From NCBI RefSeq assembly GCF_030407455.1, contig NZ_JASDDJ010000002.1:1-64000 (forward strand): 64,000 nucleotides of DNA, written 5' to 3'. The notes below the pieces were generated by a model. That model worked only from the letters and a program-made list of their open reading frames with translations. It did not search any database and was not told where the DNA came from. Positions within the stretch are counted from its first letter, which is position 1. Each line of letters opens with the position of its first letter. The position numbers and the translations under genes were made by a program. Source of the DNA: Psychrobacter sp. 5A.1. GTDB lineage: Bacteria; Pseudomonadota; Gammaproteobacteria; Pseudomonadales; Moraxellaceae. This document shows positions 1 to 11,719 of the stretch, piece by piece.

Positions 1-551
1 CAATCCACTTTAAAGTTGTAACAACAGACATTGCTAAATAAGCGAGTTAGGTCATGTTCTAACCACCCTTGTCTTAACTTTTTTACCTCTGCCCATTTTT
101 TCTCAATAGGATTTAGGTCAGGGCTATAAGGTGGCAACCACAACACTCGGTGACCATGACGATTCAATAGCTTTCTGATTCGCCTTGCTTTATGGAAGCT
201 GGCATTGTCCATCACGATGACACATTTGCGGTTTAGTTTTGGAATTAAAGTCTCTTTAAACCAGTTATAGACGACCTTCCAGTTAACATTATGTTGAAAG
301 GAATCGACGGCAAACAGGGTCTTAAGATATAGAGCACCAATCACATTGATTTTATTCTTTTGCTGCCAGTTATATTTGTCAATGCAAGGTAGGCCTTGGG
401 GAGAATAACCAAAGGCTCTGAGCACTTCTCTTTCAAAGCCACTCTCATCCATGTAGATAATGGGATAGCCTTGACGTTTGTAACGCTCAAGTTTTAGCTG
501 GTACTCCAACCGTTTAAGCCAGCTAGCTTTAGGATGTTGAAGACTTTTTTT
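1..551 (-). CDS. IS630-family transposase, catalytic DDE part (ORF B, last base of stop outside window)
   Basis: Read in the +1 frame after the A8 run, this frame gives about 183 residues with the DDE catalytic triad: YMDESGFE (first Asp), VIVMDNASFHK (second Asp) and YSPDLNPIEKKW (Glu). It ends ...NFKVD followed by TG at bases 2-1. If the left terminus matches the right one, the next base completes a TGA stop inside the terminal repeat. The first codon shown (551) is the earliest in-phase position after the slip, not a true start codon. It would be made as a fusion with ORF A if one A were lost, or two gained, during transcription or translation. Confidence 0.82.
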
Positions 552-840
552 TGCGAGTATAACCAAGTCGCTTCATAGCGACTTCTATACCCGATTTACT
601 ACAGCCAAGACGAGCAGCTCTTTCATAATAGTAAGCATCAGGATAATCAGTAATATCCTGCTTAAGGGCTTCATTGGCTATTTTACGTGGTGATCTGTTA
701 GCTGGCTTAATACTGATGTCTTTTTTCCAATTGGTTATCGTTGTTGGGCTGATGTCGTAGAGCTTTGCTGCCGTGCGGATGCTCATACCTTGGTCAATAG
801 ATTTTAAGATTTTTTTACGAAGGATGATTGGGTAAGTCAT
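529..840 (-). CDS. IS630-family transposase, N-terminal helix-turn-helix part (ORF A)
   Basis: This 103-residue frame carries a helix-turn-helix DNA-binding region of the IS630 type (residues about 10-40, including the segment SIRTAAKLYDISPTTITNWK). It would recognise the element's terminal repeats. The frame ends just after a run of eight A residues (545-552 on the complementary strand), and the catalytic part continues in the +1 frame. Two-frame transposases joined by slippage at an A-run are common in IS630 elements. Whether this shift is programmed or a disabling mutation cannot be told from one copy. Confidence 0.85.
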   Translation of the reverse strand: MTYPIILRKKILKSIDQGMSIRTAAKLYDISPTTITNWKKDISIKPANRSPRKIANEALKQDITDYPDAYYYERAARLGCSKSGIEVAMKRLGYTRKKKSSTS

Positions 841-857
841 AGTCTTTAATTGGTTGT

Positions 858-1391
858 CTATGGTTTAGAGCAATCGTAACATTTATTAGGTGGATTGACT
901 ATATCTAATGCTTTCTCAGTATCGTTTGTTTTTTCTAAAGCTCTACCTATATTAAGTTGAGCCTGTAGATAAACTTCTAAATTATCTGAACGCTCTATTT
1001 TAGCCCATGCGGACATGGCTTTAACTAAATCATTGTTTTTTGCTGAAACAACTCCAGTATTAAGTTTTGCTCTAGCATATGAAGAAGCATCATTCTCTCT
1101 CTTAACATTACTCCATGCGTTCAAAGCGTCTTTAGTTCTCTCTATTTTATTCAAGCAAAACCCAATATTAAATTGAGCTCTAGCATACATTACAGGATCA
1201 TCACTTTTCTTAATACTCATCCATGTCGATATAGCATCTGTAAGCATTCCCTTGTCTAGGAAAGCTAATGCTATATTAAACTGTGCTTTTGCAAAAGCTT
1301 CTCCACCATCCTTCTCACGCGTCACCTTCTGCAACTCTTCGATCTCTTTCCGAGTTTCTTCGTCCAGACTTTCCATGTCATCAATATTCAT
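858..1391 (-). pseudogene. TPR-repeat protein truncated at its C-terminus by the IS630 element
   Basis: About 163 native residues remain, holding four tetratricopeptide-like repeats with the recurring pattern YARAQFNIG...A...W..I. The last residues (VNPPNKCYDCSKP) are encoded by the right end of the insertion sequence, so the natural C-terminus is gone. The ATG lies three bases after the ligA stop, behind GGGGAGTAAGG, so it was probably translated from the ligA transcript. TPR arrays are protein-binding scaffolds; no specific partner can be named. The stub may still be expressed, since frame and start are intact, but function is doubtful. Confidence 0.72.
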
Positions 1392-1394
1392 ACC

Positions 1395-3614
<2,220 letters not shown>

Positions 3615-3721
3615 TATAGTCAAATCCATATAAATCCGCTACATCGTCATCCTCACTAACCATACTAATGTATAGCTTGCACTCGGTTTCCTTGTATCGA
3701 AAATATTTGGAATCAACTATA
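3615..3721. repeat. 107-bp MITE-like element with TATAGTC...ACTATA ends (complete copy)
   Basis: Exactly 107 bp, bounded by TATAGTCAAATCC at the left and GGAATCAACTATA at the right. The interior shares CCGCTAC, CCTC, a TGCA.TCGG core and CCTTGTATC with the copy at 61946-62052. Its terminus matches the IS630 element at the start of the window, so it may be mobilised in trans by that transposase. It directly abuts the truncated copy on its left. Confidence 0.75.
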
Positions 3722-3734
3722 TCTTGAACCGACT

Positions 3735-3910
3735 CTAGGGCGTGTCTTCAATTCACCCGATAGTCATCTAAATGGGCTAAAAATGGCTAAATCTTGCCAA
3801 ACATCGTCAAATAGCTGGTTAATATCCCGATATTATCTGCGCTATTTTTCTTGTTTGACGGCAATTTATCTCATTTTTATCACCATTTTTGAAATGAAGA
3901 CACGCCCTAG
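3735..3910. repeat. About 175-bp MITE-like element with perfect 16-bp inverted ends
   Basis: The ends CTAGGGCGTGTCTTCA (3735-3750) and TGAAGACACGCCCTAG (3895-3910) are perfect inverted repeats. The interior has no coding potential. It is nearly the same sequence, inverted, as the copy at 52230-52403 and is more diverged from 11545-11719. It sits between the zipA and ligA genes. Confidence 0.85.
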
Positions 3911-3935
3911 AATTTTGCAGAAATGAAAGCGCATT

Positions 3936-3974
3936 AAAAAAGGCAAATAACGTCAATCGCTATTTGCCTTTTTT
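3936..3974 (-). terminator. Rho-independent terminator-like hairpin after zipA
   Basis: AAAAAAGGCAAATA (3936-3949) pairs with TATTTGCCTTTTTT (3961-3974) around an 11-base loop. It works in principle in both directions. It lies 63 bases beyond the zipA stop, so it probably ends the smc/zipA transcript before ligA. Confidence 0.8.
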
Positions 3975-4036
3975 AAATTTATGACCACGTTTATATATTG
4001 CTTTGCTTAGCCTTTCAACTATTAGACTTTAAGCTC

Positions 4037-5062
4037 TTAACCCTCATAATCACGAACTTGGTTACGTAGCTGCTGCTTGTATTCAGGCGTGATTGGTTGG
4101 TTTTCTTCATCGAGCATAATGGCATCTAAATCACTGGCCATCATGTAGGCAATGCTCATCATACTATCAAAGCTGCGCACAGTTTGTGGATGCGGCAATG
4201 ATAAAAATACGACGATACCGTTATAAGCGTTGGTCGCGACACTGTGTGGATCAAATGGCGCGATACCGCTATCGGTGATGCCCATCATGCTAAACCACAG
4301 TATCCCTGTGCCGTCTTTTTGCTCATAGCGATGGAACATATTCATCGCACCATAGCGTAGACCGTATTTATCAATCAATGTTAGCAAGTCACGACCACGG
4401 ATAATTGCCGCTGGACGATCGCGATATTGATGCGGCAAGATGGTGATATTGATGTTGTCTTTGGCATTGATCAATGGGCCGTTTTGCGCGTCATCACCTG
4501 ACTCTGATAAATGCTGATCAAGTATCGGGCTATTGTCATCGAAGCTTGGCTCTTCTGCGGTATCGATGGTTGGCATCAGGCTATCAGTTGCCGACATCAG
4601 GCTTGAAAACGCATCAGGCTCTTGCTCGATATGCATCTGATCAGCGACTTCTACAAACTCAGCGCTATCGGCACGACGTTGCTCTTCTTGCCAGCGTGCA
4701 TAGTCGGCTTCATCGATGACGTTATGGTCGTCATTTACATCAATGCTTATGTCATCATGTCCAGCCATTCGTGATGCATCGATATTGGTATGCGCTTGCA
4801 TCGAAGTCTCTTCTTCGACGACAGCATCTAGATAACTGCGATCAGGGCCAATGCTTGTCTCGCCAGCGACCGTATCATCAAAATCTGGCTGATCGACGAG
4901 GTTGCGCTCGTGACGCGGTATGATGGGAATACCATTTTTATCATAGTTGACCGCAACAGCTTCAGCACCACCACGGCGCTTGAAGCTGCGAATGACCATA
5001 AACAGCCCTGCAAGCACGATAAACGCGGCAATGGCAATCAATATAAACTGAATAACGGTCAT
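4037..5062 (-). CDS. zipA: Cell division protein ZipA
   Basis: 341 residues. An N-terminal membrane anchor (about residues 5-25, FILIAIAAFIVLAGLFMVI) is followed by basic residues, an acidic disordered linker (about 50-205) and a C-terminal ZipA domain (about 205-335) that binds the FtsZ tail. It tethers the Z ring to the inner membrane during division. The start is supported by AGGATG eight bases before the ATG. The linker is long and rich in Asp/Glu rather than Pro/Gln as in E. coli, and carries two SxxDSLM-like repeats. Its place between smc and ligA is the usual order in Pseudomonas and Acinetobacter relatives. Confidence 0.93.
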   Translation of the reverse strand: MTVIQFILIAIAAFIVLAGLFMVIRSFKRRGGAEAVAVNYDKNGIPIIPRHERNLVDQPDFDDTVAGETSIGPDRSYLDAVVEEETSMQAHTNIDASRMAGHDDISIDVNDDHNVIDEADYARWQEEQRRADSAEFVEVADQMHIEQEPDAFSSLMSATDSLMPTIDTAEEPSFDDNSPILDQHLSESGDDAQNGPLINAKDNINITILPHQYRDRPAAIIRGRDLLTLIDKYGLRYGAMNMFHRYEQKDGTGILWFSMMGITDSGIAPFDPHSVATNAYNGIVVFLSLPHPQTVRSFDSMMSIAYMMASDLDAIMLDEENQPITPEYKQQLRNQVRDYEG

Positions 5063-5277
5063 GATAAATACATCCTAGTATATATAACAAAAGGGAATAC
5101 ACAAACGAGCATAAATGGCAATATTCTAGCATGGCTGACCCATGTCGTCACCACATTGTGTACTTTATAACCAGTATGCTTGACTGAGGTCAAGCTTATT
5201 TGCATTTATGCCAACTGATTGATTATATTTGCATCGCGCTGATTCTCATAGCACTTTTAATGTCGGCTATTTCACGC

Positions 5278-8200
5278 TTAGCTCTCTACATAACGCACGG
5301 CTTCATCTAGCGACACACTGACTAACGTAGAAATACCTGCGCTTGGCATGGTGATGCCTTTTAGCTCATCCGCAATTTGCATCGTCAGTTTATTATGACT
5401 GATAAAGATAAACTGCAAGTCATCTGCCAGCTCATGAATCAAACTGGTAAAGCGTTCGACGTTGGCATCATCAAGCGGTGCATCGACTTCATCGAGTACA
5501 CAGAATGGTGCAGGATGCTGCTTAAATATCGCAAAAATCAAACTCAGCGCGGTAAGGGTTTTTTCACCACCTGACAGTACCGCTAGACGACTGTTGCGTT
5601 TGCCCTTCGGCTGCGCCATTAAGGTAAGCCCTGCCCGCCATTGCTCTGACTTTGGCGTATTGGCTGGCATTTCCTCAGTATTCAGTGTCAGGCTGGCTTG
5701 CCCACCGCCAAAGACCTTGGCAAATAAATTGGCCAGCTCATTATTGACCGCATCGAGCGTCTGCATAAATAGCGTCTTGGTCGTCTCGTCAATAGAGGCA
5801 ATCGCTTCGGTCAACGTCTGCATACTGGCTGCTATATCTGCTGTCTGCTGCGCGAGTGGATCTAGGCGTTCGTTCACTTCGGCCAGCTCTGCGACCGCTG
5901 CCAAATTCACTGGCCCAATCTTACTTAACTGCTGGGTCAACTTGGCTCGTTCGGACTCAAGCTCAGCGATTTTGTCTGGGCGCACCCGGCGATCATGAGC
6001 GATGAAATCTGCCAATAAGTTTGAGACACTCATGCCTTGTTGAGGCTGTTCTGCTTGCGATTTGTATTTATGGCTCACCTGATAGTAGGCATCTAGGGCA
6101 TGCTGCGTATGCGCACTGGCATCCTCTAAACGCGCCGCGCTCAGTGCCAGCTCAGTGGTGTGATTGGCAAGCTCGCGTTGCTGCGTTTGCAACGTATGTT
6201 GCAACATATCAAAGGCCGTCTGCTGCTGAGCATACGCCTGTTTGAGTGCCATCAACGCAGTATCGCGCTCGGTCAACAAAACCTGCTGCTCATCACGCGT
6301 GGTCTGTGCAGCCTGCAATGCGGCTTCTAGCTCTGGCAGTTTAGTTTGCTGCTGCTCATGACGCGTCTGTAGATGTTGCTCACTCTCTAACGACTTGTCA
6401 TGTTGCTCAGTCGCACGTACCAGACTGCTCACACTATGCTCTAAACGCATCTCATACTGCTGAATACGCAGCTGCAATGCTTGCCAAGCGTCATCATCGG
6501 CTTGACGGGCGCGGTTTAGCTCACTGCGCTCCGTTTGTAATTGCTGATTTGTCGCTCGTGCTTCTGTTATTTGCGGCGTCAGCGCTGCATTCTCTTGTTC
6601 GATATACTGCTGTTCTTGCTCAAGCGTCTGTTGCTCTTGTTCTAATTCTTGTTGCTCTTGCTCAAGTGACGTTCTCTCAGCATTTAGACGTTGGCTATCT
6701 GCTTGCAAGCGCTCAGCATTGGCGCGCTGGGTCGTCAGTTGCTGTTGGTGTTGATGTTTGTCACGGGTTAATTGCTCAGCTTGCGCGCGCGTTTCTTCTA
6801 AGCTAACCATCAACGCATCATAGTCGCGCTGGTCTTTTGCAATGGATTTTTGCTGATCTTGTATTTTGGTTTCACACTCATCAAGCAAGTTTTCTAACGC
6901 TTGCAAACGCGTACGCTGTTGCAGGCGCTGCGTGAGGAATTGGCTATTGCTATCGTTTTGACCGTCCTGTGCGCCAGCAAATTTGCTCAGATTCATCGTC
7001 CCTTGACGACTGATAAGCCAACCGTCTGTGGTTAACAAAATGGCTGACGATGGCAATGCTTTTAAGACCTCGGCAAACGAGTCGAGCGTCTGTTGGTGAG
7101 TCGTTTCATATTGACCGATATATAAATAACACTGCTGCCAAAGCGCTAATGTAGGCTGTTTAATCAATTGCGATACTGGCAACACTTTGTCAGTTAAGCT
7201 ATTTGGCAAATCGCTGATAAATGTACTTTCACTAATATCGCTTTGCTCAGCAGACAGCCATAAGCTATGGCCCGCCTCTACTAGGGTTTTATCTTTTGCA
7301 CTGGCAGGTGTGTTTTGTGCCGTTTGATAAGTCAGTAAATCTGCAACGTGATGCTCAAGCGCTTGCCATAAGCTATCGGCTTTTTGAGAAACGTCATTAG
7401 CATTATCAATGCGTGGCGGGTTGGTTTGAGTCGCCACCAGCACATGGCTGTCTAGCCACAACGCCAAGACACTATCGAGTAGCGGCGCATGCGCTTGCCC
7501 TTTGGCACTCAGCTCAATCTGCTCACGTAGCGTCGCAATGGCTAACGGCTGATGATGTATACCACTGCTATCTGTGTTATCTGTCGCGGTAGAGTCAGTT
7601 TTTGCTGATTGCGGCTGTTGTGTAGGTTGGGGATGCAATATCTGATGCAGGGTGTCGTATTCACTGGCCAATACTGCATGACGCTTTTCATAGTCACTGA
7701 GCTCACGCTGCTGTGTGCTCAGCTTTTGCTGCAAGCTATGCGCTTGCGGTTGTAGCTCGGACAATCGTTCATCCACACCCTCACGTTGACGCTCAACCTG
7801 CTGCAACTGTGTGTTTAGATCAGCGACTTGCTGCTCTAGCGTCTGAGTCAGATATTTTACATCATCCATTTTACTCAGATCAGCACTGTCAGATGGTGAT
7901 AGTGACTGCTGTAATTGCTGCCACAGGTTTTGCCAATTTTGCTGGCGGCGTTGCCATTTATCATGGCTGTGCTGATGGCGCTTTTGTGCTTGAGCGTTGA
8001 TGGCTTGCTGCTGCTCAAGCGAACGTGCCTTATCTTGCAAGCGTGACAGTTGGTTTTGCGCGTCATGCCATGCGCGCTGCAACGGCTGCTCATTGCGCTT
8101 ATAGTTGTCGCGCTTATTTGTCAGCTCAATGAGCTGTGGACGTAACGATTCTAGCGCTTGATTCTGCTCCGCTTGCTCCGCTTTTAGGCGTTCGATATCA

Positions 8201-9207
8201 GCGAGTGATTGCTCACGCTGCTGCGTTAAGCCAGACAATTGCTGCTCAATAGCCATCAGCTGCGACTTGGCATCGCTCAGCTTATGTTCCGCTTGTTGAT
8301 AGCCGAGCTGCTGCTGATAATGAGCACTTTGGGCATCATCTTTGAGCCATTGCTCTTGGTTGATACGGACAGTGAGCTTGTCCTGCTGAGCTTTTAGCGT
8401 GTCGTAGTCAGCCTGTAGCCGTGACACTTCAGTAGCACTGCGTTCATGCGCTATTTTTTGCTGTTGATGGGTTTGCTTGGCTTGATAGAGCTGCTGGATG
8501 GCAAGCTGCTGCTCGATATCAGCACGCGTTAAGGCCAATTCTTCGTAACGCTGCGCACTGGCGGCCTGCTTAGACAGTGATTTTTGTTGACGCAGTAATT
8601 CGCTTTGCATATCGTGCAGACGGGCTAGATTGTCTTTTGTCTTCTCTAACTTCTTTTGCGTTTCTTCACGGCGCGCCTGATAGCGTGAGACGCCTGCTGC
8701 CTCTTCGATAAACTCACGCAGCTGCACGGGGCTGGACTCAACAATCCGCCCAATCATTCCTTGCTCAATCACCGCATAACTGCGCGCGCCCAATCCTGTG
8801 CCTAAGAACACGTCGACCACATCACGGCGGCGACAACGCGTGCCATTGATGAAGTAATCCGAACGCCCCTCTTTATTGACCTGACGGCGAACGGACAGCT
8901 CTTGGTATAAGTTAAACTCGTGGCGAATACCAGTCTGCTCATCTTGCGTATGCTCAAATGTCAGCTCCACACTGGCAACGCTTTTGGCCGTTTTGTCCTG
9001 CGTACCAGCAAAGATGACATCACTCATCGCTCCACCACGCAGCTGCTTGGCGGAGGTCTCGCCCAGCACCCAGCGGATGGCATCAATCACATTGGATTTG
9101 CCACAGCCGTTCGGCCCGACGATGGCGGTAATGCCATGGCGGAAGGTAAAAGTTGTTGGATTGGCAAAGGATTTAAAGCCTGCCAGCTTTAGAGATTTTA
9201 GACGCAT
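5278..9207 (-). CDS. smc: Chromosome segregation ATPase SMC
   Basis: 1309 residues; the ATPase subunit of the bacterial condensin that compacts and segregates the chromosome. The N-terminal head has Walker A GPNGCGKS (31-38). Two long Gln/Glu-rich coiled coils flank a hinge (about 535-740). The C-terminal head has the signature LSGGEKTLTALS and Walker B CVLDEVDAPLDD. It is longer than typical SMC (about 1150-1200), with the extra length in the very Gln-rich coils and in a Thr/Asp/Ser-rich insertion just before the hinge. No clear ribosome site precedes the ATG. The scpA/scpB partners are not in this window. Confidence 0.96.
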   Translation of the reverse strand: MRLKSLKLAGFKSFANPTTFTFRHGITAIVGPNGCGKSNVIDAIRWVLGETSAKQLRGGAMSDVIFAGTQDKTAKSVASVELTFEHTQDEQTGIRHEFNLYQELSVRRQVNKEGRSDYFINGTRCRRRDVVDVFLGTGLGARSYAVIEQGMIGRIVESSPVQLREFIEEAAGVSRYQARREETQKKLEKTKDNLARLHDMQSELLRQQKSLSKQAASAQRYEELALTRADIEQQLAIQQLYQAKQTHQQQKIAHERSATEVSRLQADYDTLKAQQDKLTVRINQEQWLKDDAQSAHYQQQLGYQQAEHKLSDAKSQLMAIEQQLSGLTQQREQSLADIERLKAEQAEQNQALESLRPQLIELTNKRDNYKRNEQPLQRAWHDAQNQLSRLQDKARSLEQQQAINAQAQKRHQHSHDKWQRRQQNWQNLWQQLQQSLSPSDSADLSKMDDVKYLTQTLEQQVADLNTQLQQVERQREGVDERLSELQPQAHSLQQKLSTQQRELSDYEKRHAVLASEYDTLHQILHPQPTQQPQSAKTDSTATDNTDSSGIHHQPLAIATLREQIELSAKGQAHAPLLDSVLALWLDSHVLVATQTNPPRIDNANDVSQKADSLWQALEHHVADLLTYQTAQNTPASAKDKTLVEAGHSLWLSAEQSDISESTFISDLPNSLTDKVLPVSQLIKQPTLALWQQCYLYIGQYETTHQQTLDSFAEVLKALPSSAILLTTDGWLISRQGTMNLSKFAGAQDGQNDSNSQFLTQRLQQRTRLQALENLLDECETKIQDQQKSIAKDQRDYDALMVSLEETRAQAEQLTRDKHQHQQQLTTQRANAERLQADSQRLNAERTSLEQEQQELEQEQQTLEQEQQYIEQENAALTPQITEARATNQQLQTERSELNRARQADDDAWQALQLRIQQYEMRLEHSVSSLVRATEQHDKSLESEQHLQTRHEQQQTKLPELEAALQAAQTTRDEQQVLLTERDTALMALKQAYAQQQTAFDMLQHTLQTQQRELANHTTELALSAARLEDASAHTQHALDAYYQVSHKYKSQAEQPQQGMSVSNLLADFIAHDRRVRPDKIAELESERAKLTQQLSKIGPVNLAAVAELAEVNERLDPLAQQTADIAASMQTLTEAIASIDETTKTLFMQTLDAVNNELANLFAKVFGGGQASLTLNTEEMPANTPKSEQWRAGLTLMAQPKGKRNSRLAVLSGGEKTLTALSLIFAIFKQHPAPFCVLDEVDAPLDDANVERFTSLIHELADDLQFIFISHNKLTMQIADELKGITMPSAGISTLVSVSLDEAVRYVES

Positions 9208-9340
9208 GAATAGTCAGTAGATATGGTGAAAACAGGCGGCTATTCTACCTGAAATAGTGCTTAGTTTTTAGCATTTATAACTTCCTATTTATAAATATCA
9301 GGCACAATGTTAGCAATCAGCAACGCCATACCCAAGGGTC

Positions 9341-9379
9341 TAGGGCATGTCCTTACCTTCAAAATGAGGACATACCCTA
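9341..9379. repeat. 39-bp internally deleted copy of the AGGGCGTGTCCTCA element
   Basis: TAGGGCATGTCCT and AGGACATACCCTA face each other across a 13-base centre. They match the two ends of the 175-bp family with the interior missing. It can fold as a hairpin and lies 11 bases after the stop of the PhoD gene, so it may now act in transcription termination or mRNA stability. Confidence 0.7.
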
Positions 9380-9390
9380 CCTGATGCCCC

Positions 9391-11343
9391 TTAGCTGCTC
9401 AGTTTATTTTCGCCAGCGATGACTTTTAGTGTTTTTCCTACTTCGCTACTATAAGTCTGTTTGAGTATATCACTGACAAACACCCACTCTGACTGACAAG
9501 ACTCAGGTGTGACCGTGACCGCCATATAGCCACGTTGATTAGCATTCATATATTGCAAATCAGTCACCAGCCCTGTCAATACAGCTTGCAAGGTTGATGG
9601 CGGAATATCAGGGACGTACTCTTCAAAGCCTGGTGAGCTGACAGAGCTGGTCGCAAACTCCACACCGACTGACACCCCCTCTTCATTGGTCAGATTACTT
9701 GCCCATGCATTATGCGTATCGCCTGCGAGTACCACCAAATTTTTATTTAAGCTGCTGACTGCCTTTAACAGTCTCTCACGCGATGCACCATAACCATCCC
9801 AAGCATCGAGATTATAAGGCAGATAAGGCTGCGCTAAAACACTTTGTTCTTCAACGGTCAACATGCCTGGATTGGTCTGTGCTTTATTTACTAAGCCCAG
9901 ATAATCAGTAATACTTAACCCAAGATTTGGATTACTCAGATTTAGAATGACTGGCGCGGGTATCAGCATCCGAGCCATCAATATTTGCTGACCGAACACT
10001 TGCCATTTGGCGGTTGATTGTTGCAACTGACTGACCAGCCAATTGTTCTGCCTCAGCCCCAATAGTTGTCTTTCAGGGTCATTGGTGGCTAATGTAAATG
10101 CCTCTGTATCAATATATGGGGATCCATTACTATCTACTTTAGTAAAATTGGTATAATTGAGCTGCTCATCACGCCCAATGACTCGAGTGTCTAGCATATA
10201 TAAGCTCAACAACTCCCCAAAATCAAAGCGGCGATAAATTTCACTTTGTACCTCATTGCGTATTGGCATCCACTCATGATACGCGGTCACAGCAGCCAGT
10301 TTTCGATTATCCCAACCTCCTTCAGTGGCAGATTGATGGTTTTCGGCACCGTCACTATAGGTATCATTTGCCAGCTCATGATCATCCCAAACCGCAATCA
10401 TAGGCAGCGCGGCGTGCAATGCTTGCAGGTCTAAATCGGTTCTATATTGAGCATAACGCGCGCGATACTCATTGATATTGACGATTTCTTTACTTGGCAT
10501 GACTTCACGGCCAATGGACGAGGCATTTGCTGAAGCATACGCGGGTACTGTATTGCCTTGAGCATCGGTATTGGTACGACCATATTCGTAAATATAATCC
10601 CCCAAATGTACGAAAACATCCAAATCATTACGTTTGGCAGCATCAGCATACACATGAAAAAAACCTGCGGGATAATTGGCACAACTAAAAACCGCCATTT
10701 TTACTTGATTGACGTTGCCAACAGGTAAAGTTTTCGTTTTGCCCACACGGCTAGACTGATCACCCACCATAAACTGGTAATAGTAAACGGTATTGGGCGT
10801 TAGCGAATCGACATCGACCTTAACGGTATAGTCTTTTATGGCGTTCGTCGTTACCTCACCTTGTACAATCACATCGCTCATTTGCTCATCACGAGCCACA
10901 ATCCACTGCACAGCAAATGTATGAGAGCCGGTATTTTGCGGTGTGACTCGCGTCCACAATACCACTCGATCAGATAACGGGTCGCCACTGGCAACACCGT
11001 GATCAAAACCAATGGTTTTATCTGTGTCTATACGATCGTCATCATCGTCAGAGTCACAGCCTACCAAGCCCAAACTGGTCGCACCTACCGCCGTCATGCC
11101 TATCGTGGTTCCAAACCCTTGGATGAAACGACGTCTATTAAAGCCTGAGGTATTTTGGGTATCGTTATTGGGTCGTTGCTTGGATAAATGGGTATCAAGA
11201 GCAGGTTTTGAGAGAGGCGAATTGCTCGGTTTTTTTACGCCATCCACAAAGACATTATGGATAATTTCTTTTTTTGTATTTTCATTGATAGCGCCTGCTT
11301 GGCTGATACTCGTTTTTGCGGTGTTGTCATCTTGCTTGCTCAT
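9391..11343 (-). CDS. phoD: PhoD-family alkaline phosphatase/phosphodiesterase, Tat-exported lipoprotein
   Basis: 650 residues from the ATG at 11343, preceded by AGGGAAG; an in-frame codon at 11385 is less likely. A long polar N-region (about 70 residues) leads to a twin-arginine motif (NRRRFIQG), a hydrophobic stretch and the lipobox GLVGC, followed by DSDDDDD. The mature part shows a fibronectin-like PhoD N domain (FDHGVASGDP...VVLWTRVTP). The Ca/Fe-dependent phosphatase core contains FSCANYPAG, VHLGDYIYEY, VWDDHELANDTY and VVLAGDTHNAWAS. It releases phosphate from phosphomono- or diesters outside the cytoplasm. A PhoX-type enzyme with the same Tat-lipoprotein-Asp-tract layout is encoded at 34305-36527. 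No Pho box was identified. Confidence 0.9.
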   Translation of the reverse strand: MSKQDDNTAKTSISQAGAINENTKKEIIHNVFVDGVKKPSNSPLSKPALDTHLSKQRPNNDTQNTSGFNRRRFIQGFGTTIGMTAVGATSLGLVGCDSDDDDDRIDTDKTIGFDHGVASGDPLSDRVVLWTRVTPQNTGSHTFAVQWIVARDEQMSDVIVQGEVTTNAIKDYTVKVDVDSLTPNTVYYYQFMVGDQSSRVGKTKTLPVGNVNQVKMAVFSCANYPAGFFHVYADAAKRNDLDVFVHLGDYIYEYGRTNTDAQGNTVPAYASANASSIGREVMPSKEIVNINEYRARYAQYRTDLDLQALHAALPMIAVWDDHELANDTYSDGAENHQSATEGGWDNRKLAAVTAYHEWMPIRNEVQSEIYRRFDFGELLSLYMLDTRVIGRDEQLNYTNFTKVDSNGSPYIDTEAFTLATNDPERQLLGLRQNNWLVSQLQQSTAKWQVFGQQILMARMLIPAPVILNLSNPNLGLSITDYLGLVNKAQTNPGMLTVEEQSVLAQPYLPYNLDAWDGYGASRERLLKAVSSLNKNLVVLAGDTHNAWASNLTNEEGVSVGVEFATSSVSSPGFEEYVPDIPPSTLQAVLTGLVTDLQYMNANQRGYMAVTVTPESCQSEWVFVSDILKQTYSSEVGKTLKVIAGENKLSS

Positions 11344-11544
11344 GGTCAGTGCTTCCCTATATATAACGTCATTTATCACCGTCAATAATTATCTTTATTT
11401 AGGGTCTGTTGTGAATTTTTCTGACTTCTCTAAATAAAGATAAACAAAATTCTATGATGAGTATATCGCTATAAATACAGCGCTTCCTACCATTAAAGGC
11501 GACCGTCAGGTTAGATTTTTATTTTTTTATTCATCAAACCTTCA

Positions 11545-11719
11545 CTAGAACGTGCCTCATTTTGACAATGGTGATAAAAATGAGATAGACAGCCGCCAAG
11601 CAAGGAAAGTCGTACAAATAATATCGAGATATTAGCAAGCTACTTGACGCAGTTTGGCAAAATTTGGCCATTTTTAGCCCATTTACCGTTTAGGGTTCAG
11701 ATCGAGGACATGCCCTAAA
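11545..11719. repeat. About 175-bp inverted-end element (diverged copy)
   Basis: Left end CTAGAACGTGCCTCA, right end GAGGACATGCCCTAA; interior homologous to 52230-52403 in the same orientation (shared TGGTGATAAAAATGAGATA and ATAATATCGAGATATTAG). It touches the stop codon of the TauE/SafE gene (11720). It lies in the 376-base gap between phoD and that gene; the rest of the gap (11344-11544) shows nothing recognisable. Confidence 0.8.

Larger units (their letters stand above)
1..903 (-). mobile_element. IS630-family insertion sequence, about 909 bp, lacking only about 6 bp at the window edge
   Basis: The right end reads GTGGATTGACTATA (ending at 903). The left end starts at base 1 with CAATCCAC, the inverted complement of the same terminus, so only the outer TATAGT should lie outside the window. 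Inside are two minus-strand transposase frames with a complete DDE triad. The outermost TA fits the TA target duplication of the IS630/Tc1-mariner superfamily. The insertion removed the 3' end of a TPR gene: its reading frame enters the element and stops within it at 858. The termini resemble those of several 107-bp repeats elsewhere in the window. Confidence 0.88.

Noticed and set aside
5462..5998. 178-codon plus-strand frame opposite smc
   Set aside because: It lies entirely antisense to the conserved SMC head domain; Ser/Ala-rich composition is the shadow of the coding strand.
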